A stretch of DNA of 64,000 bases from Sulfurospirillum sp036802865 (lineage in GTDB: Bacteria; Campylobacterota; Campylobacteria; Campylobacterales; Sulfurospirillaceae): the NCBI RefSeq assembly GCF_036802865.1, contig NZ_DAIRVK010000005.1:124001-188000 (forward strand), in the 5' to 3' direction. The position numbers and the translations under genes were made by a program. This document shows, one piece after another, positions 23,889 to 32,645 of the stretch (position 1 is the stretch's first letter; each line of letters begins with the position of its first letter). The notes beneath the pieces are model-generated. The model was not told the DNA's origin, ran no database searches, and saw only the letters and a list, made by a program, of their open reading frames with translations.

Positions 23889-25106
23889 ATGTCTATCTTC
23901 ACCAAACTTTTCTTACTCTTTATTGTCAGTCTCTCTTTGATGCTCTTTGTCTCGCGCGAAACCAGCCAACTGACCCAAGCTAAAATCGAGATGCTTTTAA
24001 AAGAGAAGTACCTTCAAGCCTCAACAGACCTCTTTCGCGACCTTGCCAATAATGACCAAAATGCTCTTTCAAAGAGACTTCAATCTTTAGATTTTGAAGT
24101 GATTTCTAGGACGCAAAGTGTATTAGAACTTTCAAAAACAGTGTATGAAAAAAACACTTCTTTTGGGGAGATCAAAATTCTGATTGATCCAAAAGGTAGG
24201 TATCTTTTGCTGATGAGTTATTTGGATGAAAGTTTACTGATGCGTGATAGGGCACAAGATGAGAGCATTTTAGGGCAAGGAATGGTGACGTATCTGATCT
24301 TTGCCGATATTTTTGTGCTTCTCCTTACCTTTTTGATGATTATGAAGCTTATTTTCCCCCTCAAACAGATCGCTTCAACGCTTCAAACCTTTGGTGAAGG
24401 TGCTTTACATGTAAGAATGAAACACTTTGGCTCCAACGAGCTTGGAAAACTCTCAGACACCTTTAATGCCATGGCTTCCAACATCGAAGCGCTCATTCTC
24501 TCGCGTCAACGCTTACTGCGTGACATCGGGCATGAGCTAAGAACGCCACTTGCCAAATCCAAGCTCGCCTTAGAGATGCTAGGTGAGGGTAAGTACCAGC
24601 AGAGCCTTAAAAAAGCGATTTCACAGATTGATGAACTGACCAAAGAGCTTTTAGATATCGAACGACTCAATGCCAATATGGAGCAGCTAAATCTTACGCG
24701 TTTCGATGCCGAAACGCTCATCTCCGAGTCACTTTCACGCGCACTGATTGATGATGAAAGCTTGGTGGATCTTCACATCGATGACTCTTTTGAGATCAAG
24801 GGTGATCTGAATTACCTTAGCATCGCGCTTAAAAATTTGATCGATAATGCGCTAAAATACACGACGCAAAAACCCATTCTCATCGAAGTAAAAGAGCGCA
24901 CCATCAGCGTTAAAAGCAGGGGCGAAGCACTCGAACATGCGTTGGCGTACTACTGCGAACCGTTTGCCCAGGGAGATGATGCTAGAGGTGTAGAGGGCTT
25001 TGGTTTAGGGCTGAGTATTGTCAAAAAAATCGTACAAAAACATGGGTTTGGATTTGAGCTTACCTGTAAAGAGGGGTGGAATAGTTTTTCACTGCGTTTT
25101 ACATGA
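23889..25106 (+). CDS. Sensor histidine kinase
   Basis: A 405-residue membrane kinase. TM1 about residues 5-23, a short periplasmic sensor of about 110 residues (with no cofactor motif visible), TM2 about 137-158, HAMP (LIFPLKQIASTLQTFGEGALHVRMKHFGSNELGKLSDTFNAMA), the phospho-acceptor His in LRDIGHELRTPLAKSKL, N box LKNLIDNALKYTT and G box VEGFGLGLSIVKKIV. It pairs with the response regulator two bases upstream. A TTTACATGTAAG copy (24404-24415) lies in the HAMP coding region. Sensing could concern redox or envelope state, given the cytochrome and CpxP-like neighbours (inference). Confidence 0.92.
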   Translation: MSIFTKLFLLFIVSLSLMLFVSRETSQLTQAKIEMLLKEKYLQASTDLFRDLANNDQNALSKRLQSLDFEVISRTQSVLELSKTVYEKNTSFGEIKILIDPKGRYLLLMSYLDESLLMRDRAQDESILGQGMVTYLIFADIFVLLLTFLMIMKLIFPLKQIASTLQTFGEGALHVRMKHFGSNELGKLSDTFNAMASNIEALILSRQRLLRDIGHELRTPLAKSKLALEMLGEGKYQQSLKKAISQIDELTKELLDIERLNANMEQLNLTRFDAETLISESLSRALIDDESLVDLHIDDSFEIKGDLNYLSIALKNLIDNALKYTTQKPILIEVKERTISVKSRGEALEHALAYYCEPFAQGDDARGVEGFGLGLSIVKKIVQKHGFGFELTCKEGWNSFSLRFT

Positions 25107-25243
25107 ATTTAATTTTACTTAATTGATGGAGTTGATAAATGAAAGTTAAAAGTTTAGCTCTGACCCTAAGAATCTGGAATTCTCAAGGTTTTAAATAATC
25201 TTGTAAGTCATTTATTAAGATATCCGTATCTCATAGAGTAAGT

Positions 25244-25289
25244 AATGGAGTCTAAGTTCTTATTAGGAGTAAAAAACTTAGACTCCATT
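25244..25289 (+). terminator. Long perfect hairpin after the cytochrome/two-component operon
   Basis: AATGGAGTCTAAGTT (25244-25258) and AACTTAGACTCCATT (25275-25289) form a perfect 15-bp stem around a 16-base loop that contains AGGAG; TTGATTTTGAT follows. It lies about 140 bases past the histidine kinase stop. It could end the operon, but the distance and loop suggest it might also belong to a small RNA or an element remnant. The rest of the 243-base gap (25107-25349) holds only a 19-codon mini-frame (25140-25199) with a ribosome site. Confidence 0.5.
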
Positions 25290-25349
25290 TTGATTTTGAT
25301 ACCAAGCGTTATCTATGGAATATTAACAAGTTTTAGAAAACGTTTATGA

Positions 25350-25676
25350 TTATTTACTATCGTGAGGGTTATTAATATAATCTACTTCTGAATATCCCGC
25401 ATGAAATTTTATTTGGTGCTTCATTCCACTTGGAATAAGATATGTATCACCTTGTTGATACGTTTTTGTTTCACCATTCATGGTTAGTGTGCATTTCCCG
25501 CTAAGTACGACAGTCCATTGTTCTTCGTGAGCGTGTTCTGGGAATTGTATTTCTTTTTGGGCATGGATGAAATAGATTGTTCCTTGTGAAGTATGGTCTT
25601 CGTGTACGATAAGTCCTTCAATACCATAATCTCTTTCTGGAATGGATTTGATAATGTCTGGAAAAATAGTATTCAT
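25350..25676 (-). CDS. Small cupin-domain protein
   Basis: A 108-residue single-domain cupin. The motif FPEHAHEEQWTVVLSGKCTLTMNG supplies His, His, Glu metal ligands (cupin motif 1) and YLIPSGMKHQIKF holds the motif 2 His. Such proteins bind a metal ion and act as small-molecule sensors or isomerases; no substrate can be assigned. AGGAGATAAAACACT precedes the ATG. Monocistronic, opposite to the neighbouring operons. Confidence 0.8.
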   Translation of the reverse strand: MNTIFPDIIKSIPERDYGIEGLIVHEDHTSQGTIYFIHAQKEIQFPEHAHEEQWTVVLSGKCTLTMNGETKTYQQGDTYLIPSGMKHQIKFHAGYSEVDYINNPHDSK

Positions 25677-25790
25677 AGTGTTTTATCTCCTGTATTTTAA
25701 ATTGTGAATATTACCTAAAAACTATAGGATGTTCAACCACAGCACGAGTAAAGTATACAGGCAACTTTAATGAAATTAGGCAATAAATCT

Positions 25791-25802
25791 TTTACATGTA
25801 AA
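25791..25802. repeat. Exact TTTACATGTAAA palindrome, unpaired, intergenic
   Basis: One of eight exact copies in the window. Unlike the paired copies, this one lies alone in the 229-base region between the divergent cupin gene and the DEAD-box helicase gene, about 104 bases before the helicase start. Confidence 0.7.
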
Positions 25803-25905
25803 GGCAGCAATAGCTTTAGCATTCAGATGCCTTAAATAAGGGCAGTTCGATTCTTTAAATAAAACTTAGGTACAATCGTGTCATTAAGATAAATAAAGGA
25901 TAGAG

Positions 25906-27225
25906 ATGTTATTTGAAAAGCTAGGCTTGATTGCACCGATACAAGAAGCAGTAACTGAACTTGGGTACACAAAACCAACGCCTGTGCAGACAAAGGTCAT
26001 CCCTTTGGTATTAGAGGGTAAAGATGTTATGGCAACGGCTCAAACCGGCACAGGAAAGACGGCTGCGTATGCACTTCCACTTTTGCAAATTCTTGCTAAA
26101 AAAACACAAAAATCAACCACAAAAAAAGTAGTGCGTGCGCTTATTTTAGTGCCGACGCGTGAGTTGGCATCACAAGTGAATATGAACGTGCAAGAGTATG
26201 GCAAAAACCTTGAGTTAAACATCGGGGCGATTTACGGTGGCGTGAAGTTTACGCCCCAAGTGAAGAAGTTAGAAAAGGGCATTGATGTTCTTATCGCCAC
26301 TCCTGGAAGGCTTCTTGAGCATATCAAAATCTCTAGCGTTGATCTTTCTCGTGTTGAAATTGTTGTATTTGATGAAGCCGATAGAATCCTCGATATGGGT
26401 TTTTGGGATGAGGTAGAACTTCTGCTCTCTTTGCTTCCTAAAAAACGTCAAACACTTCTTTTCTCAGTGGGTGTTTCTAAGTCAGTCAAACGCCTCTCTG
26501 AAGTGAGTTTGAAAAAGCCAGTGACCGTTGCTATCAACAACCAAGGCGAATTTGCTAAAAATGTACAGCAAACCATCTACGTGGTGGATCAAGAACGTAA
26601 ATGCGAACTGCTCTCTTTTATGATCGGCTCACAAAATTGGCACCAAGTATTGGTCTTTACCAAGACCAAGCAGAGTGCCGACGAAGTGGGCGATTACCTA
26701 ACAAAAAGCGGTCTAAAAAACCTTGTACTGCACGGCGACAAAGCGCACTCTCAACGTACCAAAGCCGTTGCTGCATTTAAAGAGAACTCCATTCGTGTTT
26801 TAGTTGCAACAGACATTGCTTCACGTGGTCTTGACATCGAAGATTTGCCGTATGTCATTAACTACGAACTCCCAGGTGATGCAGAAGATTACCTACACCG
26901 TGCGGGCAGAACTGGGCGTGCGGGTAAAGAGGGGCGGGCGATTTCGTTTGTCTGTCAAGAAGAGAAGTTAAGATTAAAAGAGATCGAGAAGATCTTAAAA
27001 TACACGCTTAAAACAGAGTTTTACCCAGGATTTGAGACCAAAGAATGGGTTGATAAAGAGTCAAAAAAACATACGATCAAAGCGAAAATTGATCGTGATA
27101 AAGCCAATAGAAAACCAATGAGTCTTCGTAAAAAACGTGAAGAGATCAAAGCATCAAAAGCTAAAAAAGCGGCTAAAACATCGTGTGGCATTGATGCTAA
27201 AAACTGTAAAGTAAAAGGTAAATAA
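25906..27225 (+). CDS. DEAD-box RNA helicase (RhlE-like) with altered motif III
   Basis: A 439-residue ATP-dependent RNA helicase. Visible motifs: Q motif region (GYTKPTPVQTKVIP), Walker A AQTGTGKTAAYALPLL, PTRELASQV, TPGRLLEH, DEAD in VVFDEADRILDMGF, the C-terminal RecA domain motifs HGDKAHSQRTKAV, ATDIASRGLDIEDLPYVINYELP and HRAGRTGRAGKEG, then a basic tail ending in a Cys-containing stretch (SCGIDAKNCKVKGK). Motif III, normally SAT, reads SVG in LLFSVGVSKSVK. In this family motif III couples ATP hydrolysis to unwinding, so activity may be altered. Roles in the family are rRNA maturation and mRNA decay. Confidence 0.93.
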   Translation: MLFEKLGLIAPIQEAVTELGYTKPTPVQTKVIPLVLEGKDVMATAQTGTGKTAAYALPLLQILAKKTQKSTTKKVVRALILVPTRELASQVNMNVQEYGKNLELNIGAIYGGVKFTPQVKKLEKGIDVLIATPGRLLEHIKISSVDLSRVEIVVFDEADRILDMGFWDEVELLLSLLPKKRQTLLFSVGVSKSVKRLSEVSLKKPVTVAINNQGEFAKNVQQTIYVVDQERKCELLSFMIGSQNWHQVLVFTKTKQSADEVGDYLTKSGLKNLVLHGDKAHSQRTKAVAAFKENSIRVLVATDIASRGLDIEDLPYVINYELPGDAEDYLHRAGRTGRAGKEGRAISFVCQEEKLRLKEIEKILKYTLKTEFYPGFETKEWVDKESKKHTIKAKIDRDKANRKPMSLRKKREEIKASKAKKAAKTSCGIDAKNCKVKGK

Positions 27226-27270
27226 TAAAGCACCAAAGGTGCGTGGGCTTTGCGCCGAGCAAAACTCAGC

Positions 27271-27306
27271 GTTAGCGTAGCTTTTAGAGCTTTGCTTTAA
27301 AAGCGT
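27271..27306 (+). repeat. Dispersed two-hairpin intergenic repeat, copy 5 (partial)
   Basis: GTTAGCGTAG followed by CTTTTAGAGC/GCTTTAAAAG and CGT matches the right half of the repeat family. The left half (27232-27270, with GGGCTTTGCGCC and GAGC/GCTC-like pairing) has diverged from the TCTGCC hairpin. It lies between the helicase gene and the next operon. Confidence 0.6.
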
Positions 27307-27352
27307 ATTGAGAGTTTAAACTCTTTTAAATATGGAATTAAAGGTAAATAAA

Positions 27353-27826
27353 ATGATCGTTGAGATGCAAAAATTACACTATTTTAAAAATTTTATTGAG
27401 CAAGAAGAAAATCCTATTGGTAAGAACCTTTATGTCATGGTACTTGCCGTTGAAGCGTACTATGAGTTTGTCGCAGAAGTGCTTATTCCTGGAACGTCTC
27501 GTAGTATGACACAGTTTAAATTGCTTGAAGAGTTACGCTCTCTTAAAACCATCAATGAGCAAGAATTTGTCATTATGAATGAGACACGAAAGCTTAAAAA
27601 TGAGTTGACACACCGTTTGGATTATCAGATTGATTTGACATACTTGTATGATTTTTGTAACAACTGCACGGTTAAAGATAAAATTGTTCCTGAAAATAAA
27701 GAAGATCAACAAGAACTTGAAGATGCCCTTTTAGATGGACTTCTTAAAAGCTACAAAATCGTCGATCTAAAACTCTACTCCAAAGTACGCAAAGAGCTTG
27801 AAAAGGTACATGGAGAAGAGGCGTGA
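27353..27826 (+). CDS. Conserved hypothetical helical protein
   Basis: A 157-residue cytosolic protein with no family I recognise. It is mostly helical, with KNLYVMVLAVEAYYEFVAEVLIP in the first third, ETRKLKNELTHRLDYQIDL in the middle and an acidic stretch PENKEDQQELEDALLDGLL. Start ATG at 27353 has AAAGG eight bases upstream; the in-frame ATG at 27332 lacks a ribosome site. It overlaps the thioesterase gene by four bases and so belongs to an operon with it and recQ. Confidence 0.6.
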   Translation: MIVEMQKLHYFKNFIEQEENPIGKNLYVMVLAVEAYYEFVAEVLIPGTSRSMTQFKLLEELRSLKTINEQEFVIMNETRKLKNELTHRLDYQIDLTYLYDFCNNCTVKDKIVPENKEDQQELEDALLDGLLKSYKIVDLKLYSKVRKELEKVHGEEA

Positions 27827-28326
27827 AATTTAAAGTCACGGGGAAACAGCACATCTCTAAAAACTGTTTAGTCTGTGGTGTGCAAAACCCTTTTGGTCTG
27901 AAAACAAAATTTTACGAACTTGAAAACAAAGAAATTGTGGCGTATTTTACGCCTCATACTTACCTTCAAAGCTACCCTGGTATCTTGCATGGTGGTATTT
28001 CAGCAACGATTCTCGATGAGACAATAGGCAGAGCCATTATGGCGCACTATGGGCAAGAGAGCTTTGGTGTCACCATCGAGCTTAATCTTAAGTATAAAAA
28101 GCCTGTTCCTTTGGATGTCGAACTCAAAGTCGTTGGGCGTATCGTGAGTGATAAAGGGCGTATTTTTGAAGGAACGGGAGAGCTGATACTTCCTGATGGT
28201 GAAGTTGCTGTGACCGCGTCAGGTCGCTACATGAAGCGCAGTGTCACTCAAATCGTTGAAAATGATTTTATTGAAGATGAGTGGTTTGTGAGTGATGGAA
28301 AAGAGAGAGACGAGATAGAACTGTAG
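27823..28326 (+). CDS. PaaI-type hotdog-fold thioesterase
   Basis: A 167-residue protein. CLVCGVQNPFGLKTKF at the N-terminus and YPGILHGGISATILDETIGRAIMAHYG with the conserved HGG and catalytic Asp/Glu region mark the hotdog thioesterase fold; VTIELNLKYKKPVPLDVELKVVGRI is the following strand pair. It probably hydrolyses an acyl-CoA or similar thioester in the cytosol; substrate unknown. It starts with GTG in a four-base overlap with the preceding gene and ends directly before recQ. Confidence 0.85.
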   Translation: MKFKVTGKQHISKNCLVCGVQNPFGLKTKFYELENKEIVAYFTPHTYLQSYPGILHGGISATILDETIGRAIMAHYGQESFGVTIELNLKYKKPVPLDVELKVVGRIVSDKGRIFEGTGELILPDGEVAVTASGRYMKRSVTQIVENDFIEDEWFVSDGKERDEIEL

Positions 28327-30117
28327 GTGGATAAAAAATACCAAATACTCCAGAGTGTCTTTGGACACCATCGTTTTAGAGCCAATCAAGAAGAAGCCGT
28401 TAATGCAATCTTAGAGCGCAAAGATGTGATGATGATCTTGCCTACAGGGGCTGGAAAATCACTCTGTTATCAGCTTCCTTCACTTGTAATGGAAGGCATG
28501 AGCGTGGTCATTTCACCGCTTTTAGCTTTGATGCATGACCAAATTACCGCACTTTCTGCCTTTGGCATTAAAGCTTCTATGATCTCTTCCATGCAATCTT
28601 CTTCTGAAATACAAGAGACCATGCAAGCCTGTCGAAAGGGAGAGCTTAAACTTTTGTATGTTGCCCCTGAGCGCTTAAAAGGGGAGTCTTTTTTAAATTT
28701 TTTACAAACCCTTAGCCTTAATTTTTTTGTCATCGATGAAGCGCATTGTGTGAGCGAGTGGGGGCATGAGTTTAGGGAAGATTACCGACAACTCTTTCGT
28801 CTTAAACACTACTTCCCACAAACACCTATTGCTGCTTTTACGGCAACCGCTACGAAGATCGTTGAACACGACATTCTTCATCAGTTAAGCTTGTCAAATC
28901 CATTAATTATTCGTGCGAAAGTAGAGCGTGATAATTTAACGATCAAAGCAGAGTATCGAAATGGCAATGGGCGAGAACAACTTCTTGGCTTTTTAAGTGC
29001 ATTTCAAAATGAGAGAGGCATCATCTATACGCTTAGCCGTAAAGAGACCGAAAGTTTGGCTCTGTTTTTAAATGGGCATAAAATTCGTTCATGTGCTTAT
29101 CATGCGGGGCTTTCGACAGAAGAAAAAAATGAGACCTACCACGCTTTTTTAAACGATGAAATTGATGTGGTTGTGGCAACGGTGGCATTTGGCATGGGCA
29201 TCGATAAAAGCAATATTCGTTTTGTTGCGCACATGTCTTTGCCAAAAACCATTGAGAACTATTACCAAGAGATAGGTAGAGCAGGGCGTGATGGACTTCC
29301 TTCTTCGACTTTGCTTCTTTTTTCAGCCTCAGACATTGTGGAGCACAAACGTCGTATCAGTGAACAGCCTGCTTCGGAGTATCAAAAAGTAGCCTATGAA
29401 AAACTGGGTGCAATGGCTAAGTTTGCCTCGTCACAAGTGTGCCGTCATCAACAGATTGCGACCTATTTTGATGACGCGATTATGCCCTGTATAACGCGTT
29501 GCGATAACTGTATTGATGGCGAAAAAGAGAGTGTGGATATCTCTCATGAGGCTCTTAAACTGTTATCGAGTGTGTACCGAACGGGGCAACGCTTTGGTTT
29601 GCAATACGTGGTTGACGTTTTGATGGGCTCAAACAACGAAAAAATAGAACAAAACGGACACCAAAGCCTCTCAGTGTTTGGCATTGGGAAAGATAAAACC
29701 AAAGCACAATGGCTTACCATCGGTGATAGGCTTTTGGAGCTTGAAGCCCTTAAAGTAGGCGAGTACCGTGTGGTGAGCTTGAGTGAATACGGCGCTCAGG
29801 TTATTAGAGAGCGTTTGTGCGTAAGCATTCATGCAAAACGGTTGGAAGAGCGAAAAAAAGCGTCTAAAAAAACTAAGCAAGTTGTTACGGGAGCATTTGA
29901 ACTCTCCACATTTGAGCAGTTGCGTGCCCTTCGTTTGGAGATTGCCAAAGAAAATGGCATACCTCCTTATGTGGTATTTAGCGATAAAACCCTCAAAGAG
30001 ATGGCAGAAAAATTGCCTCAAGACAAAGAGGCGATGTTAGAGGTGAGTGGAGTGGGTGAAGTGAAGTTTGAACGTTATGGCGAAGCTTTTTTAACGTTAT
30101 GTGCTAAACTTTCTTAG
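28327..30117 (+). CDS. recQ: ATP-dependent DNA helicase RecQ
   Basis: A 596-residue RecQ of usual bacterial length. Helicase domain: FRANQEEAVNAIL, Walker A LPTGAGKSLCYQLPSL, DEAH box FVIDEAHCVSEWGHEFREDY, VATVAFGMGIDKSNIRFVAH and QEIGRAGRDGLPS. Zinc-binding subdomain: CRHQQIATYF...CITRCDNC. RQC winged helix around DKTKAQWLTIGDRLLELEALK, then HRDC (FEQLRALRLEIAKENGIPPYVVFSDKTLKEMA). It unwinds DNA 3' to 5' in recombination and fork repair. The GTG start is adjacent to the previous stop codon. Confidence 0.96.
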   Translation: MDKKYQILQSVFGHHRFRANQEEAVNAILERKDVMMILPTGAGKSLCYQLPSLVMEGMSVVISPLLALMHDQITALSAFGIKASMISSMQSSSEIQETMQACRKGELKLLYVAPERLKGESFLNFLQTLSLNFFVIDEAHCVSEWGHEFREDYRQLFRLKHYFPQTPIAAFTATATKIVEHDILHQLSLSNPLIIRAKVERDNLTIKAEYRNGNGREQLLGFLSAFQNERGIIYTLSRKETESLALFLNGHKIRSCAYHAGLSTEEKNETYHAFLNDEIDVVVATVAFGMGIDKSNIRFVAHMSLPKTIENYYQEIGRAGRDGLPSSTLLLFSASDIVEHKRRISEQPASEYQKVAYEKLGAMAKFASSQVCRHQQIATYFDDAIMPCITRCDNCIDGEKESVDISHEALKLLSSVYRTGQRFGLQYVVDVLMGSNNEKIEQNGHQSLSVFGIGKDKTKAQWLTIGDRLLELEALKVGEYRVVSLSEYGAQVIRERLCVSIHAKRLEERKKASKKTKQVVTGAFELSTFEQLRALRLEIAKENGIPPYVVFSDKTLKEMAEKLPQDKEAMLEVSGVGEVKFERYGEAFLTLCAKLS

Positions 30118-30139
30118 CGTGAACCTATAAAGGATAAAA

Positions 30140-30337
30140 ATGAGTGTTGGACAAAGTAGAAGTAATATTAAAAAAGGTGTTAAAGTACAGATCGTTTTAA
30201 AAGAAGACCAACGAACGGGAAAGCTTACCGAAGGTGTGGTAAAAGACATACTTACCAACTCAGCGAACCATCCGCATGGTATTAAAGTACGTTTAGAGAG
30301 CGGTGAAGTAGGGCGTGTGAAAGAGATCATTCTCTAA
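30140..30337 (+). CDS. YwbE-family small protein
   Basis: A 65-residue protein of the YwbE/DUF2196 family: GQSRSNIKKGVKVQIVLKEDQRTGKLTEGVVKDILTNS with NHPHGIKVRL and GEVGRVKEI are the conserved segments. It looks like a small beta-barrel, but its function is not known. It follows recQ by 22 bases with a good AAAGGATAAAA ribosome site and is probably the last gene of that operon. Confidence 0.85.
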   Translation: MSVGQSRSNIKKGVKVQIVLKEDQRTGKLTEGVVKDILTNSANHPHGIKVRLESGEVGRVKEIIL

Positions 30338-30347
30338 GCTTTTCACG

Positions 30348-30359
30348 TTTACATGTAAA
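30348..30359. repeat. Exact TTTACATGTAAA palindrome between convergent genes
   Basis: A single exact copy in the 30-base gap between ywbE and the convergent PhnD-like gene. No second arm is present here, so it cannot be a two-copy hairpin. Confidence 0.7.
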
Positions 30360-30367
30360 GCAAAAAA

Positions 30368-31183
30368 TCACTCCAAGTGGTTGAGTTTATCGTAAAGAAC
30401 AAGCGGTCTTTCCTCAAACCCTGCAATGCTTCCTGTGAACGATTGGTTTGAATGAAACTTCAAAAGAAGCTCGTGAAGTTTTGCTACCAATGCCTTGTCG
30501 AGTTGTTTTGATGCAATCATCGCATCGTAAGGTATCTCTTCCGAAGTAGCAAGAATACGAATTTTTTCTTGCGTCTCCTTTGAAAGTGTTAAATACGTTC
30601 CATCATAAACTGCCCCTGCATCGATTGACTTTCCCAAGATAGCATCAATAATTTTAGAGTGTTTTTTGAGTAAATAAACTTTCCCAAGATCTTTTTGGGG
30701 ATCAATGTCATTTTGTCGCATTAAAAGGCGAGGGTAGAAATAGCCTGATGTTGATTGAGTGTCGGTAAATCCAAAGCTTCTGTGCTTTAAATCGCTCATC
30801 ATTTGAATGGAACTCTCTTTGTGCGTTACGATCAAACCATGATACGTACTGCGTGCATATCCTTGGTCATCATTGATTTTGAATGTTGCCAAATAATGGG
30901 TTAGAATCCCTTTTTGGCGTGATGTTGCAAAAAGTTTGGGAGAGATGGACGCAATATCGATGTGCCCTTGTTCCATCAGTGTTAAGAGATGATTGTAATC
31001 TTTTGATACGACAAAAACAATCTCTCTATCAAGCTCTTTTTCAAGATACGCAATGAGCTCAGCATGAATTATGTGCAGTTCTGTAAGGCTTTTATAGGGA
31101 TTAACGCCAAAAACAAGCTTTTCATTGGCAAACAGTGAAAGAGTGAGTACTAAAAAGGTTGACAAAAGTCGTTTAATTTTCAT
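30368..31183 (-). CDS. PhnD-like periplasmic binding protein (second of a pair)
   Basis: A 271-residue phosphate/phosphonate-type binding protein. Signal peptide MKIKRLLSTFLVLTLSLFA; mature start NEKLVFGVNPYKSLTELHIIHAELIAYLEKEL; and the family hallmark FGFTDTQSTSGYFYPRLLM. Start ATG at 31183 has AAGG six bases upstream and overlaps the end of the diguanylate cyclase gene; an in-frame ATG 11 codons earlier lacks one. No PhnC/PhnE transporter genes are present, so it more likely feeds a ligand signal to a membrane sensor than to a transporter (inference). Confidence 0.8.
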   Translation of the reverse strand: MKIKRLLSTFLVLTLSLFANEKLVFGVNPYKSLTELHIIHAELIAYLEKELDREIVFVVSKDYNHLLTLMEQGHIDIASISPKLFATSRQKGILTHYLATFKINDDQGYARSTYHGLIVTHKESSIQMMSDLKHRSFGFTDTQSTSGYFYPRLLMRQNDIDPQKDLGKVYLLKKHSKIIDAILGKSIDAGAVYDGTYLTLSKETQEKIRILATSEEIPYDAMIASKQLDKALVAKLHELLLKFHSNQSFTGSIAGFEERPLVLYDKLNHLE

Positions 31184-32645
31184 ATTCAACCTTATTTCGA
31201 CCATTGTTTTTAGCACGATACAGAGCGTGATCTGCGCGTCTTAGAATGCTATTAGGCGTATCGCTCGTGCGGTATTCTGAGACCCCTAAACACATCGTAA
31301 CACGCTGTGGGTAGTGCTCAAATTCGTAATGATAAATTTTTGAACGCAACGCTTCTGCCATAACCAGCGCACCTTCTAAATTCGTTTGCGGTAAAATCAG
31401 TAAGAACTCTTCTCCACCCCAACGCCCTAGCATATCGCTCTCTCGAATGACCGCTTGCATAAGCTTTGCGGTATGAATTAAAACGTGGTCGCCTATCTCG
31501 TGACCATATGTATCATTGATGGTTTTAAAACGGTCAATATCAAGCATCACTATGGAGAAAAAGTTTCCTCGATTGGCTTCTTTGAGTTTTTGCTCCAGAT
31601 ACTCTTCCAATTTACGTCTGTTGGCAAGTGTGGTGAGCTGATCGGTGCTGCTTAAGAGTTCGAGCGCATTTTGGGTGTCTGAGACTTTTTGGCTCATATT
31701 GAAAAGTGCTTCGGCAATTTTTTTGACTTCGCTGGTCGGTTGGTTGTTGATGGAGAGTTTGATCTTGCCAATAACCTCTTTTATATCAAGACGATCTTCG
31801 TAAAAATCAATCAAGATTTGTGACAATGCTTCATACTCTTTGAGGTATTTGAGGAGTGTAAAATGCAACGCAATGACAAGAACAATCAAGGCAAGTGCAA
31901 TGCCAAGAAAAAAATTGGTACGGGCTTGTTTGAGCGCTAAAAGTTCCTTCTCTGAGCTTAAACCGATGCTAAAGTTGGCATCAGAGATACTTCCTGATTG
32001 CAACATCAACGATAATGATGAGGCATTTATGAGCGTTCTCTCTTTAGCGGTTGAGAGGTTTTGATGCTCTGATTGGTAGGCGAGGCTCATCGTAGTTCCT
32101 TCAACCAAAGAGGCGAGAAATGCATGGTCGATAACCAAAGCCACACTGATAATACCAATAGGCTTTTCTCCATACTGTTTGACGCGTTCGGCATAGACCA
32201 AACACTCTTCCCCATCGACACGATCAATACCCAAGAAGGTGTTGTTCAAAAGAGCTTGTTGCATGTACAACTGTTTGGAAACATCATCTGAAAAACGAAA
32301 TTCTGCTTCTCCTCGACTAATCACCATGCCATCTAAATCACTAAAATGAATTTTGTCAATGGACGAAGAGAGAAAGAGCTTACTCCAATTGTAAAGCATA
32401 TCGGTGTCATTGCTCAGAATTCCCGTAATGACTTCTTGTGAATTGGTTAATATGTGCGCTGTTTTTTGAAGTTCACTCAGTTTTTCTTCAAAGCGCTTTT
32501 GAATCACCTCTGTTTGAATGAGATTTGTTTGATCAAATGCCTTTTTTTGAGCGAGGTAAATTGATTGAATTTGATAGATGCCAAAAATGAAAATCGCTAT
32601 GATTTGCAGCGTGGTAAGGAGTAGGATTTTATCGTAAAGTTTCAT
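31173..32645 (-). CDS. Membrane diguanylate cyclase (GGDEF)
   Basis: A 490-residue membrane protein. TM1 near residues 5-27 (ILLLTTLQIIAIFIFGIYQI), a periplasmic sensor of about 200 residues with a double Cache-like pattern (FLSSSIDKIHFSDLDGMVISRG..., DRVDGEECLVYAERVKQYGEKPIGIISVALVID), TM2 (TNFFLGIALALIVLVIALHF), a helical linker, then GGDEF: TDQLTTLANRRKLEEYL, MLDIDRFKTINDTYGHEIGDHVL and the active-site loop RWGGEEFLLIL. It should make cyclic di-GMP. The ATG at 32645 overlaps the preceding PhnD-like gene, and the following PhnD-like gene overlaps its end, so all three are one translationally coupled unit. Confidence 0.88.
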   Translation of the reverse strand: MKLYDKILLLTTLQIIAIFIFGIYQIQSIYLAQKKAFDQTNLIQTEVIQKRFEEKLSELQKTAHILTNSQEVITGILSNDTDMLYNWSKLFLSSSIDKIHFSDLDGMVISRGEAEFRFSDDVSKQLYMQQALLNNTFLGIDRVDGEECLVYAERVKQYGEKPIGIISVALVIDHAFLASLVEGTTMSLAYQSEHQNLSTAKERTLINASSLSLMLQSGSISDANFSIGLSSEKELLALKQARTNFFLGIALALIVLVIALHFTLLKYLKEYEALSQILIDFYEDRLDIKEVIGKIKLSINNQPTSEVKKIAEALFNMSQKVSDTQNALELLSSTDQLTTLANRRKLEEYLEQKLKEANRGNFFSIVMLDIDRFKTINDTYGHEIGDHVLIHTAKLMQAVIRESDMLGRWGGEEFLLILPQTNLEGALVMAEALRSKIYHYEFEHYPQRVTMCLGVSEYRTSDTPNSILRRADHALYRAKNNGRNKVEYEN

